64,000 nt of DNA from Agelaius tricolor (taxonomy: Eukaryota; Chordata; Aves; Passeriformes; Icteridae). Of this stretch, positions 28,891-42,300 are shown piece after piece (positions within the stretch are counted from its first letter, which is position 1; every line of letters starts with the position of its first letter). The translations under genes were made by a program, and so were the position numbers. The DNA is taken from NCBI GenBank assembly GCA_023055355.1, contig JALJCS010000036.1:1615501-1679500 (forward strand), written 5' to 3'. The notes below the pieces were generated by a model, which saw only the letters and a list, made by a program, of their open reading frames with translations, was not told the origin of the DNA and did not search any database.

Positions 28891-29631
28891 CGAAATCCTG
28901 GTTCCTTGTTCCCATCCCAGTTCTTGGAAGGATCCTGCTAATCATAATCATGCAAACAGGCTTTGCTGAGGGAGATGATTTCAGGAATGGTGATAGCTGG
29001 GAGACAGTGATGGAGCCACACTTGTCACATGAATAACCACAGTCTGTCCAGTCAGAGCTGACAGTCTAAGGCAAGGCAGCTCCTTCTGTGCTGATTTGAG
29101 AGGCTCTTCGTAGACACAGCAGATCTTTCTGCTTCATCTCCCCTGCATAATAAGAAGCAGCATCCTTCCTGTTAGTTTATCTGCCTTTGGATGGGATGTG
29201 AGGCTGGCAGACCCCTCTGGGCACAGGGGAACCCTGGAAGGAAACGAAGGCTTTTAACTTTCTGCATGAGTGCAGTGAGAATGTGGGTTGTAGTTTCAGT
29301 GCCTCTAAACCTGGCACTCGGGGAGGAGTTCCCAGCTGAGTAAATCTTTTCCGTGATCTTCAGAAACCTTATCAAGGAGGGACACACAGCAGGGGACAAG
29401 GTGCTTCACTGGGATGGATGGATTTAGAGGAGGCTCCTGAGGTTATAGACACCCCTCAACAACAAGAGATGTTAAAAAGCAAACTGCCCCAGGATTCTTT
29501 TTAAATAGAAACCTTTTTTTTTTTTTTTTTTCTGCACAATCCAACCAGATTCCCCCTGTTCCAGGCCCTAGGTGAGGCAGCCATGGCAGTACTGAGTGAG
29601 GGATGTTGAGATGTAAAGCTGAAGGGAGAAT

Positions 29632-29760
29632 CATAGAATAAGCCGAGACAGAAGGGACCTATCAGGAACATTGAGTCCAACTCCTGGCCTTATGCAGGAC
29701 CCCATGAATGCCACCACGTGCCTGAGAGTGTTACCCAAATATTCCCAAACATTGAGGGAA
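29632..29760 (-). mobile_element. CR1 LINE fragment
   Basis: AATCATAGAATAAGCCGAGA, GAAGGGACCTATCAGGAAC and CCAACTCCTGGCCTTATGC are the inverted CR1 3' terminus. It is immediately followed by the minisatellite at 29760. Confidence 0.8.
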
Positions 29761-30092
29761 TCGGGGCGCTGAGGGGAAAACGGGAGCGCTGAGGGGACCC
29801 AGGGGCTGAGGGGAGCCGGGTGTTGAGAGGAGCCAAGGGCGCTGAGGGGAAATGGAAGGGAGACAGGGGTGTTTAGGGGACATGGGGGCACTGAGGGGAG
29901 CAGGGGGTGCTGATGGAACCGGGAAGCTGAGGGGAGTCGGGCGCTGAGGGGAGCCAGGGGCTGAGGGGAGCAGGGGCTGAGGGGAGCCGGGGACTGAGGG
30001 GCGCAATGGCGCTGAGGGGAGCAGGGACTGAGGGGAGCCGGGGACTGAGGGGCGCAATGGCGCTGAGGGGCGGGGGACACTGAGGGGAACCC
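29760..30092. repeat. GCTGAGGGGAGCC(G)GGG minisatellite upstream of RNF19B
   Basis: About 20 degenerate units of 15-20 bp, for example GCGCTGAGGGGAGCCAGG. One pair of longer copies (GGGGACTGAGGGGCGCAATG) is nearly identical at 29990-30013 and 30041-30064. G-rich on the plus strand. Confidence 0.85.
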
Positions 30093-30094
30093 AG

Positions 30095-30391
30095 AAGCAG
30101 AGCGGAGGCTCAGCTCTACCTCACTCAGACGCTTCAGAGCCACTTTCGGGCACCGCAGGCTCCGGGACTGCCTGGGGGCGGTGCCCACAACCGAAATGGC
30201 GGCGGCGGCGGCCGCGCCCGGTGCGGGGCGGGACGAGGCGGGGCCGCGCTCACCCGGCCCCGGCGCCGATCTCGTTACAGCGCGGCCGAGGCAGCGCCCG
30301 GCGGGACGCGGCGCCCGGAGCCCCCGCACTGATCCGCTGCCTCCACCTCGGACCCCGCCGCCGGTGACACCGCCGGGCTAACCTCGCCGCC
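30095..30391 (+). promoter_or_regulatory. RNF19B: RNF19B CpG-island promoter and 5' UTR
   Basis: Dense CpG from about 30170 through exon 1 (30966). Contains ATGGCGGCGGCGGCGG at 30195 and GGGCGG-type GC boxes. An ATG at 30195 opens an upstream frame that ends at TAA 30379-30381 just before the main start, a possible upstream ORF. Confidence 0.65.
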
Positions 30392-33300
30392 ATGGGCTCC
30401 GAGCGGGACTCCGAATCGCCGCGCTCCTCATCCATCCACTCGGCCGCCGCCAAGTGCCCCAAGCCCGGCCGCCGCCGCCGCCTCTCCTTCCAGAGCGTCT
30501 TCTCCGCCGCCGCCGCCTCCGCCGCGGGCGGCCGCCGCCGCGCCAAGGCCGAGCCGCCCCCGGCCGCTCCGCCGCCGCCCCCCGCCGCCCCGCCGGCCCC
30601 TCCGCCGCCGCCACCGCCGCCGCCGCCGCCGCCGCCCCCCGAGGAGGCTCCGGTGGTCCCTGAGGGCGAGGAGGAGCTGGAGTGCCCGCTGTGCCTGGTG
30701 CGGCAGCCGGCGGAGAACGCGCCGCGGCTGCTGTCGTGCCCGCACCGGTCGTGCGGGGCCTGCCTGCGGCAGTACCTGCGCATCGAGATCACCGAGTCCC
30801 GCGTCAACATCTGCTGCCCCGAGTGCAGCGAGCGCCTCAACCCCGCCGACATCCGCCGCCTGCTCCGCGACTCCCCGCACCTCGTCGCCAAGTACGAGGA
30901 GTTCATGCTGCGCCGCTGCCTCGCCGCCGACCCCGACTGCCGCTGGTGTCCGGCCCCCGACTGCGGGTGAGTGATGCGGGCAACGAGCGGTGGCCGTGGG
31001 GTGATGCCGCTCCGTGCTGGGACAGCCCGGGCAGAGGGGGACCTGCTTGTCTCTCCGTCCTGGGACAGCTTGGGGAGTGGGGAACCGCTGTCCCCTAGGG
31101 CTCTGTCCTCCTGTCCTCCCTATCCTGGCACAGCGTGTCCTTTCCATCGTGGGACAGCTTGGCAGGGGAAACCTGCTGTCTCCTTAGGGTGCTGCCCCGT
31201 CTGTCTGTCCTGGGGTGTGTTGGGAAGGTAGACCCTGCCCTGGAGGGATGCTGCCTGTCCCCAACACGTGCTGGGATGCTGGGATAGCTGGGTGAAGCAG
31301 AACCCGCTGCCTATCCCCAGCAGGTCCTGCGGATGGCATCCCGGCTGGGATGGCGCTGGGATTCACTGTCCTGCCCGTGCCCCCGTGGGTCCCAGGACAG
31401 CACCGAGAGCGGTGGCTCACCCTCAGCAGGGTGCTGCTGATGATACACGACTGGTCCTGCTGTGTCCCATGAAGAGCCCTCGCTGCAGGCGTTCTTTCCT
31501 TATCTGCAGTCTGTTCAGGACAGCTGAGAGGCCTTGGGTACCAAAATTCCATCTATCCCCATTATCTCGCAAGAGCTGCAGGATTTGACCTTGGGGGTTG
31601 TGAAAACACAGATTGGGTAGGAGTGATATGACTTGAAGGGGGTTTTAGCAGAGCCATCGCTTCCCTAATAGAACAGAAACCTTCTCTCCTGCACTAATGG
31701 TTAAGTGTGGACTTTCCCAGCTGTGCGTTTCTCTGCCGGTCCTGGGGACAGTGCATGGGGACAAGGCTGCAGCCCCCAGTAGTGGGGAAGAAGGAACAGT
31801 AACCAGTCACTTTTTCCCAATGAGGACAACAATACACAGCAGAGAGGAGTGATGTTGACTCACTGTCCATTTCCCAAGTGAGGAAACGTCTGTCTGTCCA
31901 GAAGTCAGCCCAGCCAAGCCTGATGACTGTGTAGTTACGAACGTGTTGCTTTCATTTTCTCTTCCCTTTTCTTTTAAACGAACTCTGGTAGGTTTCTGTT
32001 TTGGGCGTGATCCAAAGCTGCCTGGAAAAGGGCTTGGTCGGGGAACTTAAGAGAAGTGCTGTGAAGTTGAGCTACGACTCAGCTTGGATGGCAATTTTGG
32101 GTAGTAAGAACATGAAAGGAAAGTCTGACCTAGTAGTCGGAATGGAAAAGTTGGTGGGAGGATTGTGAAGATTTAATCAGAGCCTTGTAATAGGCATCCT
32201 ATGCAAATCAGTGAACCTGGCTCAGGTTACCCATTTCACGGCCTCTCGAGCATCCTGTATGAGGGCTTGTTCCTTCAGAGGGTGAAGTTAACAGCAAACA
32301 ACACCTTTGCTCCTTTCTGAAGCCAAATCAAGTGCAAGATCTCGACGTTTCAGCAGCGCTGGGGATAAGATCAGGGAGATAGAGCAGCCACGGGGGGAAT
32401 GCCTCTGCTGCTAACCGGCTAGAGAAAATCCGGTTCCTGCTCACCGAATCTCAGCTCCCTGACTGTTGTGATGTTATCTGTGCCCAGGATAAGGTGTACA
32501 AACAGCGGCGTCACCCGGGCTGGCTGGTTGGAAGGAGCCAGCTCCAGCACGGCCCGGAGGGCGTTGCCTCTGTGATCCCTTCCTCTGGGGGGGTTTGGGC
32601 AGGCTGGTGCCACGCACGGCTCTTTCTCTGAGCTAGAGCCTCCTCCCTGGCTCCTCGGGGAGCAGGATGGGCCGGGTGACATGCTGGCATCCTCCTCGCA
32701 GCTGCCCAGAAGAGCAAGAAGCGACCCCGGGGCTGTTGGAGATGTTGGAGACAGCTCTAGTGGACCAGCGCTGCTGGTGTGTCTGTAGCGCTCGAACAAA
32801 GGCTGTTGGAATCAGCCCTCCGGCAGGGAGAGGAATTAATCACCCTATTCATTCTTCCCAGCAGAGCTTGTGTGGCTGTGCTTATGTAAAATCAGGGTAT
32901 GAATTATTTACAGCGGGCTTTCCCCGCTGTAGTAGTGCCGGAGTAGTACGGAGTGTAGGGCTGGGGGCACGGCACGGTGATGTCTGGCACCCACCACTGT
33001 CACCACGAACTGAAACTCTTTCAGGGTCAGAGAATCAAGGCCTTCCTTTATTCTGGCCAGGATGTGCAGCAGAAATCATCTCATCCACACATGCCTGGCT
33101 TGTGCAGTGAAAAATCCCCTCACCCCACCTGGTTCTTTACCAGGCTTTTCACATATTTATACACTAAAAACCCCAAAGAAATTCACTGTTGGTCTTAAAT
33201 TCCAAAATGATTCCATCTCCTATTGGCTATTGATCCCTTCGATGCTAATTCTGTCCTCATTCTTCGGTTCTCTTACCGATCTTTCCCCAGACCAGGTGTC

Positions 33301-36300
33301 TCCAGCCTCACCAGGGGGTGATGTTTGTTGATGTCCCTTCACTTCCTCTGTTTCTCCTGGCTCCTCCCAATCTGTTGATGTTCAGCTCATGAGGCCTCAC
33401 CCGGCCTTTTGAAGAGAAACTTCAATTCCCCTCCCTCTGGGCGAAGGCCAACAAAACCCCTGAGTGAAATTACAACAAAAAATGCTAAAAGTTGTATCAT
33501 TTCCAATGCCACCGAGCCACCCCACAAGGGCTGGGGTGGCGTTCTCTGGTCACCCCCACCGAGGTGGCAGCATCAAGGGGCTGCAGGGCTGTGACAGGAC
33601 CCTAAAAACATCCTGTGCCTTCCTCCTGCATCCCACAGCATTTCCTAAATGAAAGAGCCTGGCTGTGCTGCCCGGGAGGAGGAGGAGGAGGAGGAGGGCA
33701 ACACAACACCGGTGCGTGTTGCCATGGAAACGCTGGTCAATTGATGCGCCATCAATCGCAAAACAAATCATTTTCTGTGTTTGCAGCTCTGGTTTTTGTT
33801 GGGTTTTTTTCTCCCCCCTTTGCTACAATCAGGTGGTATCGCTGTCTAGTGTTTGTCACACTGCAGCCTTCCCAAAAGCTTGGGAGAAAAACAGAACCTT
33901 TAAAGAAAACGGAGGTGTGTGGGCTGAGATCCGTGAATGGGCAGGAGGAGGGACAGAGGAGACTCGTGGCCATCCAAGGAGGGGGCTGGAAATGGAGCTG
34001 CGCCATTCCTGGGGTCTCAGAAAAACACTCACGTTGCTTTGTGGGGGAAACTCAGGCAGGAGAACTCAGTTTCTCTTCTTACCTGAAGGGATTGAGCCTA
34101 AAAATGGTCATTTAAGCCAGCAATATGGCAGAGGTCAGTGGGAGAGGAGAATCCTGCCATGACTGTTCCTCAGCATTTCACTTCAAAACCCACTTTCTGG
34201 TTGACCTTGACGTGGAGATATGTTATTTCCATCCCCACTAGACAGTCCTGGAGCTTCTTTCCCCACAGCTGTGGGCTTGTGCATGGTATTTATCATTTCA
34301 GCTCCAGCAATAAAATATAAATGCTGATGATTTAAATTTCTTGAGTGTTTAAAAAAACCCAACATTTTGAGTGAGGAGTTAATTTAGAGTGTGCTTAATA
34401 TATTACACTGAGCTCTCCTAGGCTGCTGTTCTGGTTTGAAATAGCAGTGTCACAACACAGCTGGGCAAATGAAGCTTTTCCTTTCTGTTTTGCCAAGGGC
34501 AGGCCAGGGGGTAGTGGCAGGGTGAGGAAATTTAGTGAGGTATTCCTTAGACAAGATGCACAGGAATCAAATTCATCCCTCCCAACCCCCTGGGTCATTT
34601 CCATCACAGAATTATCATATAGGAACAGAGTGGTTTGGGTTGGAAGGGACCTTAAAATTCATCCAGTCATGGGCTGAATTAATTGCCAAGGGCAGGCCAG
34701 GGGGTAGTGGCAGGGTGAGGAAATTTAGTGGGATATTCCTTAGACAAGGTGCACAGGAATCAAACTCATCCCTCCCAACCCCCTGGGTCATTTCCATCAC
34801 AGAATGATCATACAGGAACAGAGTGGTTTGGGGTGGAATGGACCTTAAAATTCATCCAGTCATGGGCTAGGACACTTCCAGGGCTGGAGTTGTCCCACCT
34901 CCCCTGCTGCTGGGCTCAGGTGCAGGTGTGTGGATGCACAGGTAGAGCTGCAGTCGTGCCTGGCAGCCCTCAGATGTTGTTTCTCTGGCGATGCTGTCGT
35001 AGCCTGGCAGGATGAAGTTGCTCAAACTCCCACGGGATATGAATCATTGTGGTATGACACATTCAGTGGTTCTCACGCTGCTGCCTCGGAGAAGAAGAGG
35101 CAAAATACAACTCGAGCCACACAAGCTCTAAATATGAAACCTTAAATAGGAGTTATTCTCCTCTGACCACTAACAAAAATACCCTTTTTGCCATATGGGT
35201 GTTGCAGGACTGGGAAGGCGCTTCTGCAATTGCTCATGTCAGCCCCTGCCAATGGAAACAGCCTCATCCTCGGTGCCTGTCAGTCAGATTTCTGCAGCAA
35301 TCTTGGTGATGCTGCTTAGGCTTCTGTGTACACAGGACACTTCCTTCTGGGCGTGTCACGCTGCTGTCACAATGAGCTGGTTGAGCTTGGCCTCTCTGTC
35401 TTGCACAGTTGGTTATTTCACTCCAGTTTTGGCTTGTTCCAAAAGCAGGGCATTGTTCTTCACCACTCTTTGGAAAAGGAAGCTCTGAGGAGCTCGCTTG
35501 TTGACCTAGCTACATATGGAACTGTTATTCTGGATCTGTTATTCCACTTTTTTAGGATCATTCAGTTGATAGAAGTGCCCAGGACAAGCTCAGCTTTCCT
35601 GGACTCCTCTGGGCCGTCCATAGATCTGTCCTAAGGAAATGAGGGATGCCTGGAAAGAGCAGCTGGGAGGAAACAGCAAGGAGTTAGCTGGGCACACTGG
35701 GCCAGACAAATCTGCCCTGTGTGAGCTGCCAGTGAGAACTGCCAGCAGTTACTGAGGAGAGAACAACTCAGCATCTCAAGCTGCCTGCATGAAAGGTCCC
35801 TGCCCTGGGTAACCCAATTAGCACTGCTTAATTCCAGGCCCTGCAGAGCCCAGGAATGTGTCTGGTGTGGAGGCTGATGACCAGGAACGAGGTGGGCTGG
35901 TGGCTCTGGGTGTGAATGAAGGAACCCTCGCTTGGGAACTTTATAAAAGCAGCTCTCACTTGGGAACTTTATAAAAGCAACTCTCACTTGGTGACTTTAT
36001 AAAAGCAGCTCTCACTTGGTGACTTTATAAAAGCAACTCTCGTTTGGTAACTTTATAAAAGCAGCTCTCACTTGGTGACTTTATGAAAGCAACTCTCCTT
36101 TGGTAACTTTATAAAAGCGACTCTCACTTGGTGACTTTATAAAAGCAACTCTCACTTGGGAACTCTGTGTTTCGCTTCCTGCCCGCAGGTACGCAGTGAT
36201 CGCCTACGGCTGTGCCAGCTGCCCCAAGCTGACCTGTGAGAGGGAGGGCTGCCAGACAGAGTTCTGCTACCACTGCAAGCAGATCTGGCACCCCAACCAA

Positions 36301-39300
36301 ACGTGTGACATGGCCCGGCAGCAGCGGGCACAGACCCTGCGCGTACGCACCAAGCACACCTCGGGCCTCAGCTACGGCCAGGAGTCCGGGCCAGGTATGG
36401 ATTCGCCCTTTTTTCATAGAATATCCTCTTGGGAAGGGTGAAAGTTTGACAAGAAAGTCTCTCTCAGGTGTGTGTGGTTGGCAGAAAGATTTTTGAATGT
36501 GGAATCTGGAGAAGGAATAGGAATAAAAGCAAGTTTTGATGTAGAAGAAAAGAGTTGCTGAGCCAGTCTTAGTGGATAAACCAAGGAGGCAAAGGGTGTG
36601 TTAGTCAGAAGGGGTTCTTATGACTTAGAGCAAAGGATAAACCCACCTCAAAACAAAAATATATTTTTACTAAGCAGAAAGAGAGCACAGGCAAACAAGC
36701 CTGCCAATGTTGCAAGTAGAAAAAAGGTCTCAGAATTTTCCACTGCAAGAAAACCAAAAAACAACTTCTAGCTTAAACTGTAATGTGCTAACTTTTAGTG
36801 ATTGGAGATCAGTAACATGAATATGGTAATTATAGTGGTTATGATAGGCTGTAGATAAAAGTTAAGGTATAGATTGGTTCTGCCATATTGAGATGCTCAG
36901 CAAAGAAAAGTAAATAATGCATTTGTAACCAAAAGAAAAGTATAGAATGCATTTGTAACCTAAAAAAAAGTAAATAATGCATTTGTAACCAAAAGAAAAG
37001 TATATAATGCATTTGTAACCTAAAAAAAAGTATATAATGCATTTGTAACCTAAAAAAAAGTAAATAATGCATTTGTAACCAAAAGAAAAATACATAATGC
37101 ATTGTAACCTAAAAGAAAGTATATAATGCATTTGTAACCAAAAGAAAAGTATAGAATGCATTTGTAACCTAAAAAAAAGTAAATAATGCATTTGTAACCA
37201 AAAGAAAAATATATAATGCATTGTAACCTAAAAGAAAGTATATAATGCATTTGTAACCTAAAAAAAAGTATAGAATGCATTTGTAACCAAAAGAAAAGTA
37301 CATAATGCATTGTAACCAAAACCAAAGGGTCTCCAGGCCTGCCTGCAGCTGGAGCTGACAGCTGTGGGCACAGTTCTGTCACCCACCACCCTGGACTGCT
37401 GGAACCTCTTGGATGGAATAAACTGCATTTTGAAGAACCCACATCCCTCATTTTGGCTCTTACAATATCCCAAGTTCAGAGAGACCCACTAGGCTCCAGT
37501 TCCTTGCCCTGCAAGAGTCACACCCTGATTTTTTGGCTGCTTGGCTCTTGTGTGTGTGTGTGTGTGTGATGAGGAAGCAGCACCACTGTGCAAACCTCCT
37601 CCCCTCGAAGTTCTCCAGCAGCTGTGAAACTCAGAGTCATTTCCCCTCCTCCTGTGTGTTAGAACACATCTGATCTCTTCCAGCAGCAGCAAATAGATCA
37701 GTAGGTGATGATGTGCTTTGGGTCCTTTTGTGTCACGGCTCTGCTTGTGGCTCCTTTGATCTTGGATGTTCTTGCTTTTTTGCTGATCTAAACCCTGAAC
37801 AAGCAGTCACGTTTTTACTGTTGCAGCTTCAAAGTTGCCTGGTGGTGAAGAGCAGCATTCATGGCCAGCTGAGTGTGGGGAGCTCTGCTCTGTGCACTGT
37901 TAGGTCTTGGTAATGGCAGCTACCAAAAAAATGCCAACCCACAGAACTCCTCCACTGCCTGGTTGGAGCTGCTGTGTCTGCTGAGTTTGTGTTCCTTAAA
38001 AATAACTGTATTTACTCTGGAAGTGGGCAGTGAGGCCATTTGTTAAAGCTCTGCCCTACCCCCAAACAAAATACCCTGGTTTTCCTTCTGTGTGAGGAGT
38101 TTAAATATTAATTCACCCAGTGTGGAGCTGTCGTGGGTGGTTCTGAGGTGGCTTAGTGGTGTGCTGAGGTCCAACATGCCCAAATTTAGAGAACCCTAAG
38201 AATGGACAGCATAGATACTGCCCCAGCCAGCAGAAAAACCCAGTTTTTCTATGCTGTTAAAGAGATCCCTGCCAGGAAGGGCACTTAGCCATGGGAAGGG
38301 AGGTTTTTGAGACAGTGGTTTCTCCCCACCCTGCCGTGCTGGATCCAGTCTGGTGATTAATAAGGTGTGAGCTGGGCTCACAGCTGGATTTCATCTTGCT
38401 GAGCTTTGCAGGGGCCAGCAGAGCCCTGAACCACGGCACAGCCATTGCATAACCACGATCAGATGATGCCTGAATTAAGGAAGGGATGAAAACCCCTTAT
38501 CCTGCTCTGCCAGCAGCAGGCTGGGGCCTGGGCAGCCTCTGCAGCTGTGTGTGGCTGCAGCCCCTGCTCCCCTAAAGGCCAGGTCTGGGGTTTCTCCAGT
38601 GCCTGTTCTCCCAGCTGTTGTGTTGTTCTTGGCCCATGAATCACCTGCATGGAGCAATTCAATAATGGCTCCTTGTGCTGGGCAGGTAGGACTTGTTCCC
38701 TGTGTTTAAGCATGAATTCTGGAGTACATCCCGTTCAAGATTAGAAGGAAGCTTTTAAAAGTGGCTGTTGCTCCCAGTCCCTGCTGTTGGTGGGGTCTGC
38801 CACATCAGAATTATCTTCTCTGAGATAAATTGAAGACACACCACCCCCTGCGAGCAGCAGAGGTGTTCTGCTACGGAGCAAATAAAGATTGCAGTCCTTG
38901 ATGGGAATGCCCTGGCTGATTGCTGACTCTGAGAGCAGCGATACCACCTGGATCCCCTGTTTCCTCCCCTCAGCTGATGACATCAAGCCGTGCCCGCGCT
39001 GCAGCGCTTACATCATCAAGATGAACGATGGCAGCTGCAACCACATGACGTGCGCCGTGTGCGGCTGCGAGTTCTGCTGGCTCTGCATGAAGGAGATCTC
39101 AGACCTGCATTACCTCAGGTGAGCACCAGCACGTGCCTCTCCCAGCCTCTGTGGAGGAGTTCACTGCCCCTGCTGGACTCTCACCCTCCTGCTTCAGCCA
39201 AGTGGTATTGTTTCTGACCCAAAGAGATGAACTCTGGTCCCATTTTATAGCACTCGGATGCTCTTCCCACACCAAACAAAGCTCCTGATACAATTACCTT

Positions 39301-42300
39301 TGGGAGCTCTTGGTACTTAATACTACCAAGTACTCTTAATAGTACCAATAGCACTCTTAATAGTACTGACTATTAAACATGGACCCAATAGTGTGATAAT
39401 CACCTTTTGGGATAAAAAAAACAGAAAACTTATTTGTGTTGTCTACCTCCTTCCTAAGTTTTGGGATAAAAAAGACAGAAAACTTATTTGTGTTGTCTAC
39501 CTCCTTCCTAAGTTTTGGGATAAAAAAGACAGAAAACTTATTTGTGTTGTCTACCTCCTTCCTAAGTTTTGGGGTAAAAAAACCAGAAAACTTATTTGTG
39601 TTCTCTACCTCCTTCCTAAGTTTTGGAGATAGAAAAGACAGAAAACTTATTTGTGTTGTCTACCTGCTTCCTAAATGTTGGGTTTTATTCACGTGCAAGT
39701 TGACCTTGGGTGTCTCAGGAGCTTGCAGGAATTGCTGGAGTGCTCATGTCATTTTTTTCCCTTCCATGAAGCCCCTCTGGCTGTACATTCTGGGGCAAAA
39801 AGCCATGGAGTCGTAAAAAGAAGATTCTCTGGCAGCTGGGCACGTTGATTGGAGCTCCTGTGGGCATTTCCCTCATTGCTGGCATTGCCATCCCTGCCAT
39901 GGTCATTGGCATCCCTGTGTACGTGGGGAGGAAGGTGAGTGTGGGGGGCAGAAGGGTTTGGGGTGTTCTCTGTGCTGACCAGAAATTTAGAGCTGATAGG
40001 AAGGGTGGATCTTCTCATAGGACCCGAATTCAGTTTTCTTTTCTAAAGCTTCTCTTATCTCCTGGGCTTTGTGTGGGCAGGGGGAAGGTGGTGGCTGATA
40101 GTCCTGGCGCATTTTGCATTTCTTTTGTGCCTCTGCCTCGACCCAGGAGCACCCAGGGGGTCCCTTTTGAGCCCATCAGCCCTGTACTCGTTGTTGCTGC
40201 TTTTTCTTCAACACAGACCCTCCTGCCAGGTCTGCTCTGTGAGGAGATCTGTGCTCAAAATGAGGCTCTTCAAGGGCTCATGCAGCTGGCAGAGCTGTAA
40301 AATCACTTCTTAATGTCCTCTGGGACTCTGCTGTTCTCACCTGGTGCATTTTCTTCCACCAGATCCACAGCAGGTATGAGGGGAAGAAAACCTCCAAGCA
40401 CAAGAGGAACTTGGCCATCACTGGTGGGGTCACCCTGTCTGTCATTGCCTCCCCAGTCATTGCTGCTGTCAGTGTTGGTAAGTGGGCTCAGCCCTGTCCC
40501 TTCTGCTGGCCCAGCAGCCACTGAGACAAGTGGGTGGCCCAGCCCTGTGCCATGGGGGTGGCCAAAGGACAATGTGCAGAGTGTGGCTCTCTGTGGCTTT
40601 GGGCACAGTGCTGTCTCACATCCTGGTGTGCTCAGGCTGGCCCACAGCCAGCACAGGGCTTGTCTGCACCACCACAGCCCATCCTGGAGTCCCTTTGTCA
40701 CACAGAGCTGTCTCCTGTCATGCTTTGGTGGCTGATGCCTTGGGGGTTCAGTGCTCTTGGGGTTCCCCCACTCAGCCCACAGTGCTCCTCCACTCTCTGT
40801 CTGCATAATTGTGAATTGGAGCCTTTAAAAGCAACAAAAACACGACTGAGAGAGTCCCTAAAAAATCTTTTCTGTCTGCCCAACACATCTTTAAGCTCCT
40901 CTTAACCCAGCTCATCCTCCTCTGCAGGAATTGGGGTCCCCATCATGCTGGCCTACGTCTATGGGGTCGTGCCCATCTCGCTGTGCCGGGGTGGCGGCTG
41001 CGGGGTCAGCACAGCCAATGGAAAGGGGGTGAAAATCGAGTTTGATGAAGATGATGGACCCATCACAGGTAATAACTGGTGATGGGAAGGGGGTGAAGCA
41101 AAATGCTCTTGTTGTTGCCTCTTGTAATCAAATGCTTTGAGGTCCTGATGTCTCCCAAATCTGAGACATCACACCCGAGCGCTCCCACTGCCAATTCCAA
41201 CCCTCTCTGTGCTCTCCTTCCCCGCAGTGGCCGATGCCTGGAGAGCCCTGAAGAACCCCAGCATTGGAGAGAGCAGCATTGAGGGGCTGACCAGTGTGCT
41301 GAGCACCAGTGGCAGCCCCACGGACGGGCTCAGTGTCATCCAGGGCAACTACAGCGAGACCGCCAGCTTTGCTGCCCTGTCCGGGGGCACCCTGAGCGGG
41401 GGCGTCCTCTCGGGGAGCAAGGGGAAGTACAGCAGGTAAGTGGGCTCTGGGGAGAGCAGAGGGCTCCCCAAGGGCTGTGTGGGTGTTGGCTCACTTCACT
41501 GAGCCTACAGAGCTCCCTCAGGCTCGGCTTAAAAATGGTGGGTAAATGATTTTTGGATAAATGATAAATGGAGGTTAAAAATCATGGATAAATTCTTCAT
41601 TGGATATGGAAAGTTGTAATTTTTTTTAACCTCTTTTCTTTATTTATTTCCATTCCATGGGAGGGTTAGACACATTTCTTTCTGGAGTAATCCCCCCCAG
41701 CAGAGTTCCTGGAGGTTTGAAAGCAGCCATGTCCATAAGGGCAGGCCTCAATGTGGCCTTCCAGTGCTTAAAGAGTCTTAGTAAAAAGTTGGAGAACAAC
41801 TAATTGCAAAGGAAGATAGTTATAGGACAAGAGGAATGGCTTTAAACTGAAAGAGAAAAAATTTAGATCATATGTGAGGAAGAAATTCTCCCCTGTGAGG
41901 GTGGCAAGGCCCTGGCACAGGGTGCCCAGAGAAGCTGGGGCTGCCCCTGGATCCCTGGAAGTGTCCAAGGACAGTTTGGATGGGGCTTGGAGCACCCTGG
42001 GATAGTGGAAAGTGTGTTTGATAGTGGATAGTGGGTTTGTTTTGGGGAGTTTTCCAGGAGTGTGAGTGAAGCTGCTTGGATCTAGGGGTTGTGTCGTGGT
42101 GTTTTGTCTGGGTCTGCTGTAGAATAACCAGGTCTAGGAGATCACTTAGGATGATCTGGAACCCAGAGCCAGTCAGGGTGGGGAGACACTGGCACAGATT
42201 GCCCAGAGAGGTTGTGGGGTCCCCATCCTTGGAGATATTCCAAGACCAGGTTGGATGGGGCTCTGAGCAGTCTGGTTAGGAGAAATTGTTCCTGTATGTG

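Noticed and set aside
29631..30329. Ser/Pro/Arg-rich 232-codon minus-strand frame opposite the RNF19B promoter
   Set aside because: Composed of a CR1 end, a minisatellite and CpG-island sequence; no conserved domain.
30428..31147. Long Arg/Gly-rich minus-strand frames opposite RNF19B exon 1
   Set aside because: Shadow of GC-rich coding sequence on the other strand.
36839..37473. Hydrophobic minus-strand frames with repeated Tyr/Phe/Met
   Set aside because: Translation of the AT-rich 30-bp repeat in RNF19B intron 2; hydrophobicity is a result of A/T codons.
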